Assembly: GCA_913043035.1 (NCBI GenBank)
Contig: CAJWMM010000013.1
Coordinates: forward strand, 1 to 10,008
Source: an uncultured Gammaproteobacteria bacterium
GTDB lineage: Bacteria > Pseudomonadota > Gammaproteobacteria > GCA-002705445 > GCA-002716945
Direction: 5' to 3'
DNA: 10,008 bases
Shown: positions 6,238 to 10,008 of the stretch, in pieces
Layout: each line of letters begins with the position of its first letter
Numbering within the stretch: the stretch's first letter is position 1
Notes under the pieces: model-generated
The model's database searches: none
The model's input: only the letters and a program-made list of their open reading frames with translations
Told to the model about the DNA's origin: nothing
Program-made: the position numbers and the translations under genes

Positions 6238-7150
6238 GGTGAAAAGTATTCACTAGTTCTGATATTTTTTCAATTACATCCGATGGTAAAATTCCTATCG
6301 ATCCTCTTTGCGATTGAATAGTATCTGCTGATAATGAATGTAATCCAACAGCAAGTAATATCGCATTTGTAGGATTGCTATTTCCCATTAGATGTATAAA
6401 AGACGCCATAACACCAGTTAGAGCATCTCCCATGCCAGCCACTCCCATATAGTGGCCACCATGATTAGAAATGAATATCTGATTTCCATCAAAAATAATT
6501 GTATTTGGCCCCTTCAACACGACGGTTCCTGAATATTTTTCCTGTATTAAACATGCCGCCTCAATTCTATTAGCACTAATCCAAGAAGGAGATCTATTCA
6601 ATAACATCGATGCCTCACCCTCATGAGGAGTCAATACCCAATTATCATACTTATATGGATTACTACTCAAAAAGAAAAGGAAGCCAGCATCTACAACTAA
6701 TTTTGTAGAAATAAATCCTTCAGAGACAAGATCTGCTAAATCAATAAATATAGACTCTGACCAAGAGTCTTTGGATAATCCAGGCCCTATTATCACAACT
6801 TTATAATCATTTAATTTCTTTAACTGGTTACTACTATACTCTAATGTTATCAACTCATTTTGAAATAGCGAGATTGTTTCAGCATGAAGTTTATTTGTGC
6901 AAATAATAAAATATCTAGAGCCTGTTTTAATTGCTGCTCTAGCAGATAACAGAATTGATCCAAGAAAGCCATTTGATCCACCAATAATAATATTTTTACC
7001 ATATGTTTTTTTATGATCTGTATTGGAAAATTTATGATACAAAATAATCTCATCATTATATGATGGTTTTTTTAAAAGTGAGAAATCTCTTATATGAAAG
7101 TCTTTAAATAGTTTACTTTTATTTTCTTTTAGATAAATTCTAAAAGTCAT
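6227..7150 (-). CDS. nnrD: ADP-dependent (S)-NAD(P)H-hydrate dehydratase NnrD, without NnrE domain
   Basis: A ribokinase-fold repair enzyme of 307 residues that dehydrates damaged S-NADHX and S-NADPHX back to NADH and NADPH using ADP. Visible are DHKKTYGK at 45-52 (family HKGxxG), GGSNGFLGSILLSARAA at 57-73, GPGL at 122-125, LTPHEGEASML at 173-183, VLKGPNTIIFDG at 211-222 and GVAGMGDALTGV at 236-247 with the catalytic Asp242, plus RGSIGILPSDVI at 282-293. E. coli carries an NnrE epimerase domain fused in front; here only about 44 residues of unrecognised sequence precede the dehydratase domain, so the epimerase must be elsewhere or absent. The ATG shares one base with the sppA stop (TAATG) and has no clear Shine-Dalgarno. 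Being directly behind sppA is unusual for this gene. Confidence 0.95.
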   Translation of the reverse strand: MTFRIYLKENKSKLFKDFHIRDFSLLKKPSYNDEIILYHKFSNTDHKKTYGKNIIIGGSNGFLGSILLSARAAIKTGSRYFIICTNKLHAETISLFQNELITLEYSSNQLKKLNDYKVVIIGPGLSKDSWSESIFIDLADLVSEGFISTKLVVDAGFLFFLSSNPYKYDNWVLTPHEGEASMLLNRSPSWISANRIEAACLIQEKYSGTVVLKGPNTIIFDGNQIFISNHGGHYMGVAGMGDALTGVMASFIHLMGNSNPTNAILLAVGLHSLSADTIQSQRGSIGILPSDVIEKISELVNTFHHDN

Positions 7151-8040
7151 TAATAAGATATACCAATGGGCATACTTGAGTAACTAGGAATTATAGATTG
7201 CATCAGTTCCTCAATGAAAGATGGCTTCTTATTGTATGTTACTAAATTAGAGTTGTTTAAATATTTTTGGTTGATATCATAAATTGACCCAACTTCATCA
7301 ATAAGGCCCAATTGAAGTGCTTGTTGGCCTGTCCAAAATAATCCAGTAAAAACAGAGTTATCTTTAATTTTTTCTCCACGTGCTGTTTTAATATCTTGTA
7401 TAAATTCATCATGTATATCTGTAACTAATCTATTGAGATGAGCTCTTTGTTTTTGTGAAAGGGGCTGCAATGGATCTAGCATAGTTTTATCTTTACCAGA
7501 TGAAATAGTTTGAGATACTATACCAAGTTTTTCTGCGAGTGACTGGATATTAATGCTATCTAAACGAACACCTATAGACCCAACAATACTTGATGAATTT
7601 GCTATTACTACATCGCCACTTGCGGCTATATAATACCCGCCTGAGGCTCCTACATCATCTATAATGGCATAAATAGTTTTATCGGATGTTTCCTTGATTC
7701 TACTAATTTGATCAAATATAATCTTAGATTGAGTTGCACTTCCACCAGGACTATTAACATTTAGGATAATATTCTCACAGAGGTCGTTATTAACAGCTTT
7801 TCTTATCAAATCAATTGTCTTTTTAGAACTATCTCCGCCAGGTGATATAATACCACTAATGTTAATTACAGCTGTATGATTTCCTGCCTTGTAAAGATTA
7901 TCAGAAGAAAAAAAAGGGAGGGTTATAATAATAAGAAAAAGTGAGAAGATTATCAATCTTGATATAATTTTGAATCTCCTCTCTGATTTCTTATCTTCTA
8001 ATAATGCATCAATGAGATCTTTTAGAGTTTTTTCGTCCAT
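7150..8040 (-). CDS. sppA: Signal peptide peptidase SppA, short single-domain form (S49 family)
   Basis: A membrane-anchored serine peptidase of 296 residues that cuts leftover signal peptides and other membrane peptides. A basic N-terminal segment (KKSERRFKIISR, 17-28) precedes one membrane helix at about 29-44, placing the catalytic domain in the periplasm. NSPGGSATQS at 96-105 and the catalytic-serine motif DVGASGGYYIA at 129-139 (Ser133) are clear. Lys185 in SGKDKTMLDP is the best candidate for the general base, spaced as in short single-domain SppA proteins of Bacillus type (family knowledge). This is the short form, not the about 618-residue tandem enzyme of E. coli. In Pseudomonas-type genomes this form lies near rluC and rne, as here, although the phosphatase gene often between rluC and sppA is missing. 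A good Shine-Dalgarno at 8047-8052 fixes the start; the gap from rluC is 21 bases. Confidence 0.95.
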   Translation of the reverse strand: MDEKTLKDLIDALLEDKKSERRFKIISRLIIFSLFLIIITLPFFSSDNLYKAGNHTAVINISGIISPGGDSSKKTIDLIRKAVNNDLCENIILNVNSPGGSATQSKIIFDQISRIKETSDKTIYAIIDDVGASGGYYIAASGDVVIANSSSIVGSIGVRLDSINIQSLAEKLGIVSQTISSGKDKTMLDPLQPLSQKQRAHLNRLVTDIHDEFIQDIKTARGEKIKDNSVFTGLFWTGQQALQLGLIDEVGSIYDINQKYLNNSNLVTYNKKPSFIEELMQSIIPSYSSMPIGISY

Positions 8041-8046
8041 AATGTA

Positions 8047-8052
8047 TCACCT
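8047..8052 (-). promoter_or_regulatory. Ribosome binding site for sppA
   Basis: The minus strand reads AGGTGA, 6 bases before the sppA ATG and inside the 21-base gap after the rluC stop. This supports the ATG at 8040 and shows that sppA can initiate independently. Confidence 0.7.
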
Positions 8053-8061
8053 AATAAGATT

Positions 8062-8994
8062 TTATAATTCATTCTCTAAATTTTCAATAAGAATAGACAG
8101 ATCCTTAGGAAGTGGTGACTGGAAACTGAAATGTTTTTTGTGATAAAAGGTTAAACCTGAAGAGTGAAGAAAAATTCGACTTAATCCAATTTTTCTAAAT
8201 GAGGAGTTAACTGACTTATTTCCATATTTTGTATCGCCGCAGATTGGATGATTAATTGATGAAGCATGAACTCTTATTTGATGCGTTCTCCCCGTTTGAA
8301 TCAAAACGTTTACTAATGTACAGTCAGTGAAACACTTTTGTATAGTGAAAGTAGATAAAGCATGTTTACCTGAATCATCTATCATCACGCTAGAATTTTT
8401 TTTTCTCTTATTTGTCTTAAGTGGTGAATCCACAACGATTTTATTCTTAGCTAGTTTCCCAGATAGAAGTGCCATATAAGTTTTCTTCACATTACTTGTT
8501 TTAAAACAATTCCCTAGTTCTCTAGCTGATTGATAATTCTTAGATACAAGCATGCAACCGCTTGTATTCTTATCCAATCTATTAACGGGCGCAATATCGG
8601 AGTTATTTTTCAATTTTTTAAGGGATGAGATAATATCATACCTAACATCAGTGCCACCATGAACAGCTAATCCTGCTGGTTTATTAATTACAAAAAAATC
8701 CTGATTTTCGAAAATTATATAGCTATCTATATTTTTAATGAATTTCTCATTCCTAGATGTCTCATTTATCTGTGGTGATATTGGTGGAATTCTCACCACG
8801 TCACTAGAGACTAATCTGTAACTAGGTTTCACACGTTTACTATTTACCCTCACTTGACCATCTCTTATCACTTTATATATTAGGCTTCTTGGTGCTCCTT
8901 TAATCGTTTTTAGGAGGAAATTATCTATACGTTGACCATCAGAACTAATACTGATATTCCTACACTTTTGTCGATTTTTAGTAATTTTATCCAC
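8062..8994 (-). CDS. rluC: 23S rRNA pseudouridine synthase RluC
   Basis: A 310-residue RluA-family pseudouridine synthase. RluC makes pseudouridines 955, 2504 and 2580 in E. coli 23S rRNA. The N-terminal S4 RNA-binding domain spans about 17-75 (GQRIDNFL at 20-27, GQVRVNSKRVKPSYRL at 46-61). The catalytic domain shows VINKPAGLAVHGG at 102-114, the catalytic Asp141 in NRLDKNTSG at 138-146, QTGRTHQIRVH at 233-243 and GDTKYG at 253-258. The motif is usually HRLD with Asp before TSG; here His is Asn and that Asp is Asn, while the catalytic Asp is kept. The start is GTG at 8994, just before the conserved S4 region; no Shine-Dalgarno is visible. S4 domain, length and divergent position to rne favour RluC over RluA or RluD. 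Confidence 0.95.
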   Translation of the reverse strand: MDKITKNRQKCRNISISSDGQRIDNFLLKTIKGAPRSLIYKVIRDGQVRVNSKRVKPSYRLVSSDVVRIPPISPQINETSRNEKFIKNIDSYIIFENQDFFVINKPAGLAVHGGTDVRYDIISSLKKLKNNSDIAPVNRLDKNTSGCMLVSKNYQSARELGNCFKTSNVKKTYMALLSGKLAKNKIVVDSPLKTNKRKKNSSVMIDDSGKHALSTFTIQKCFTDCTLVNVLIQTGRTHQIRVHASSINHPICGDTKYGNKSVNSSFRKIGLSRIFLHSSGLTFYHKKHFSFQSPLPKDLSILIENLENEL

Positions 8995-9002
8995 GATATC
9001 AT

Positions 9003-9031
9003 TTGAAGAAAATACGAATCATTGATATATT
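9003..9031 (+). promoter_or_regulatory. Candidate sigma-70 promoter for rne
   Basis: TTGAAG at 9003-9008 (four of six) and TATATT at 9026-9031 (five of six) are separated by the ideal 17 bases. A start near 9038 would give a leader of about 160 bases before the rne ATG. A long leader is expected for rne, because RNase E in E. coli limits its own synthesis through structures in its 5' leader. The call rests only on consensus and spacing. Confidence 0.42.
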
Positions 9032-9063
9032 AACCCAAAGATTTAGATATTAGTAGAGACTAC

Positions 9064-9092
9064 AATATAAGTAATTAAGTCCAAAGTGACAT
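9064..9092 (-). promoter_or_regulatory. Candidate sigma-70 promoter for the rluC-led gene run
   Basis: On the minus strand ATGTCA (9092-9087, four of six to TTGACA) and TATATT (9069-9064, five of six to TATAAT) are 17 bases apart. The predicted start near 9057 gives a leader of about 63 bases to the rluC GTG. It is the best minus-strand match I found in the intergenic region. AT-rich sequence gives many chance matches, so this is tentative. Confidence 0.33.
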
Positions 9093-9158
9093 TAGAAGCA
9101 CACAATAGACCTTTTAGTAGATAAGTGCATCAGTCTCACGCTAGATATAGATAACAGA

Positions 9159-9170
9159 GATCAGTTGATC
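9159..9170. repeat. Short inverted repeat in the rne leader
   Basis: GATCA and TGATC flank a two-base centre, giving a perfect 5-base inverted repeat 28 bases before the rne ATG. It could be an operator-type dyad for a dimeric regulator, a small RNA stem (though the loop is too tight for all pairs), or chance. Confidence 0.35.
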
Positions 9171-9188
9171 GGTAAAAAAATGTATTAC

Positions 9189-9192
9189 AGGA
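9189..9192 (+). promoter_or_regulatory. Ribosome binding site for rne
   Basis: AGGA lies 6 bases before the ATG at 9199, a good core and spacing. It selects this ATG over the out-of-frame ATG at 9180. Confidence 0.7.
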
Positions 9193-9198
9193 TTCTAA

Positions 9199-10008
9199 AT
9201 GAAACAGATTTTATTAAATGCCTCTCAGAGAGAAGAGGTACGTTTAGCTATAGTAGAAAACAAAAATTTGGTGGAATTAGACATAGATCTTCCATCGAAG
9301 AACATCAAATCAAACATATACAAGGGCACTATCTCCAGGGTTGAGCCTGGTCTTGAAGCAGCGTTTGTAAATTTTGGCCGTACTAGACATGGTTTTCTTC
9401 CATTCAAAGAAATATCGCCTGAAATCTTTTTGCCAGGCAAGCCTAAAACAATAAGAGATTGTATTGAAAGTGGAAAAGAAGTAGTTGTCCAAGTTGATAA
9501 AGAAGAGAGAGGCACTAAAGGTGCTGCTCTAACAACATATCTAAAATTAGCTGGAAAATATTTAGTTTTACTCCCTAAAAATCCAAATACCGGTGGAATT
9601 TCTAGACGTCTTGAAGGTAATGATAGATTGAATGCTAAAAAAATGCTCGACGCTCTCAATATCCCTGAGAAAATGAGCGTCATTCTAAGAACGTCTGGAT
9701 TAAATACAGACAAAGAAACGTTAGAGTGGGATATGAATTATTTAATGCAAATCTATGAAAATATTGTTGAAAACTCCGTACTTAAGAAAGCTCCCTTTCT
9801 TGTTTATGAGGAGAGCAGTATGCTTGCAAGAATTATAAGAGATTATGTTGATGAGGAAACTGATTCGATTGTTATTGATGATCAGGGTTTTTATGATGAT
9901 TTTATGAATGCTAAAAAATATTTTATACCTCACAGTAAAATCAAAGTTGAGCTATATAAAAAATCAACACCTATATTCAGTGAATACAGAATTGAAACAC
10001 AGGTTCAG
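9199..10008 (+). CDS. rne: Ribonuclease E, N-terminal part (runs off right edge)
   Basis: The frame is open from ATG 9199 to the window end, 270 codons. RNase E is the main endoribonuclease of mRNA decay and of rRNA and tRNA processing in gammaproteobacteria and scaffolds the degradosome at the inner membrane. The fragment covers the RNase H-like, S1 and 5'-sensor parts of the catalytic half: NASQREEVRLAIVE at 7-20, SNIYKGTISRVEPGLEAAF at 38-56, RHGFLPFKEI at 63-72, VDKEERGTKGAALTTYL at 99-115, GGISRRLEG at 132-140 and LRTSG at 163-167. Arg164 and Thr165 correspond to E. coli Arg169 and Thr170, which bind the 5' monophosphate. The DNase I-like catalytic domain and the degradosome scaffold lie beyond the window. 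RNase G (rng) is the alternative; the divergent rluC and the close match to RNase E favour rne. Confidence 0.95.
   Translation, partial: MKQILLNASQREEVRLAIVENKNLVELDIDLPSKNIKSNIYKGTISRVEPGLEAAFVNFGRTRHGFLPFKEISPEIFLPGKPKTIRDCIESGKEVVVQVDKEERGTKGAALTTYLKLAGKYLVLLPKNPNTGGISRRLEGNDRLNAKKMLDALNIPEKMSVILRTSGLNTDKETLEWDMNYLMQIYENIVENSVLKKAPFLVYEESSMLARIIRDYVDEETDSIVIDDQGFYDDFMNAKKYFIPHSKIKVELYKKSTPIFSEYRIETQVQ

Larger units (their letters stand above)
9038..9198 (+). promoter_or_regulatory. Presumed rne 5' leader and intergenic region
   Basis: This non-coding stretch holds no convincing gene on either strand. Visible elements are a small hairpin TAGT-AGAG-ACTA at 9051-9062, a direct repeat TTAGTAGA at 9050-9057 and 9114-9121, an inverted repeat GATCA-GT-TGATC at 9159-9170, an A-run at 9174-9180 and the rne Shine-Dalgarno. 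By analogy with E. coli it may be the target of RNase E autoregulation, but none of the structures is strong and no similarity to the E. coli rne leader hairpins is apparent. Confidence 0.35.

Noticed and set aside
6850..7056. 68-codon minus-strand frame inside nnrD
   Set aside because: It is in a different frame of nnrD on the same strand, with no motif; NnrD motifs cover the region.
8041..8061. Short gap between rluC and sppA considered for a terminator or promoter
   Set aside because: Only 21 bases, holding the sppA Shine-Dalgarno; no stem and no T-run.
9180..9344. Out-of-frame ATG 19 bases before the rne start, 54-codon frame overlapping the start of rne
   Set aside because: It has no Shine-Dalgarno, the product has no recognisable features, and the AGGA at 9189-9192 serves ATG 9199. 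A regulatory overlapping frame is conceivable but unsupported.
9335..9350. GC-rich hairpin CCAGG-GTTGAG-CCTGG considered as an attenuator or terminator
   Set aside because: It lies within conserved rne codons and has no following T-run, so protein conservation explains it well enough.
9225..9713. 162-codon minus-strand frame opposite rne
   Set aside because: It is fully antisense to the conserved S1 and 5'-sensor region of RNase E; its product resembles no family and the sense frame explains the conservation.

Overview
This is an ordinary but very compact housekeeping region of an AT-rich (about one third G+C by eye), probably genome-streamlined gammaproteobacterium. Every recognised protein is closest to gammaproteobacterial forms. 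The gene order (nnrD-tsaE-miaA-hfq-hflK-hflC-DUF2065-hisZ-purA-rlmB, plus divergent rne/rluC with sppA) is made of two gammaproteobacterial neighbourhoods. Low G+C, tiny spacers and lost neighbours suggest a free-living marine type such as SAR86- or SUP05-like bacteria. That placement is inference; no taxonomic marker was compared.

Layout. From 8994 down to position 1, everything lies on the minus strand in one colinear run: rluC, sppA, nnrD, tsaE, miaA, hfq, hflK, hflC, a DUF2065 small membrane protein, hisZ, purA and the first 45 codons of rlmB. The longest gap inside this run is 41 bases. Five junctions overlap by 1 to 11 bases, and the junction into the DUF2065 gene also overlaps if its proposed start is right. 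The 204-base region 8995-9198 separates rluC from rne, which is read on the plus strand and leaves the window after 270 codons. rlmB (left edge), rne (right edge) and the DUF2065 gene were found by direct translation.

Functions. RNA processing and modification dominate: RNase E (mRNA decay, rRNA and tRNA processing), RluC (23S rRNA pseudouridines), RlmB (23S rRNA Gm2251), MiaA and TsaE (the i6A37 and t6A37 tRNA modifications next to the anticodon) and Hfq (sRNA chaperone, which works with RNase E in many Proteobacteria). HflK, HflC, SppA and the DUF2065 protein belong to inner-membrane protein quality control. NnrD repairs hydrated NAD(P)H. PurA makes adenylosuccinate for AMP synthesis, and HisZ is the regulatory subunit of the first enzyme of histidine synthesis.

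I see no mobile element, CRISPR array, tRNA or rRNA gene, phage gene or undescribed system. The points worth checking are an apparent AUA start codon for the DUF2065 gene, the joining of two normally separate clusters with loss of usual members (hflX, mutL, amiB, rnr), the repeated 11-base overlaps, and the rne/rluC intergenic region.
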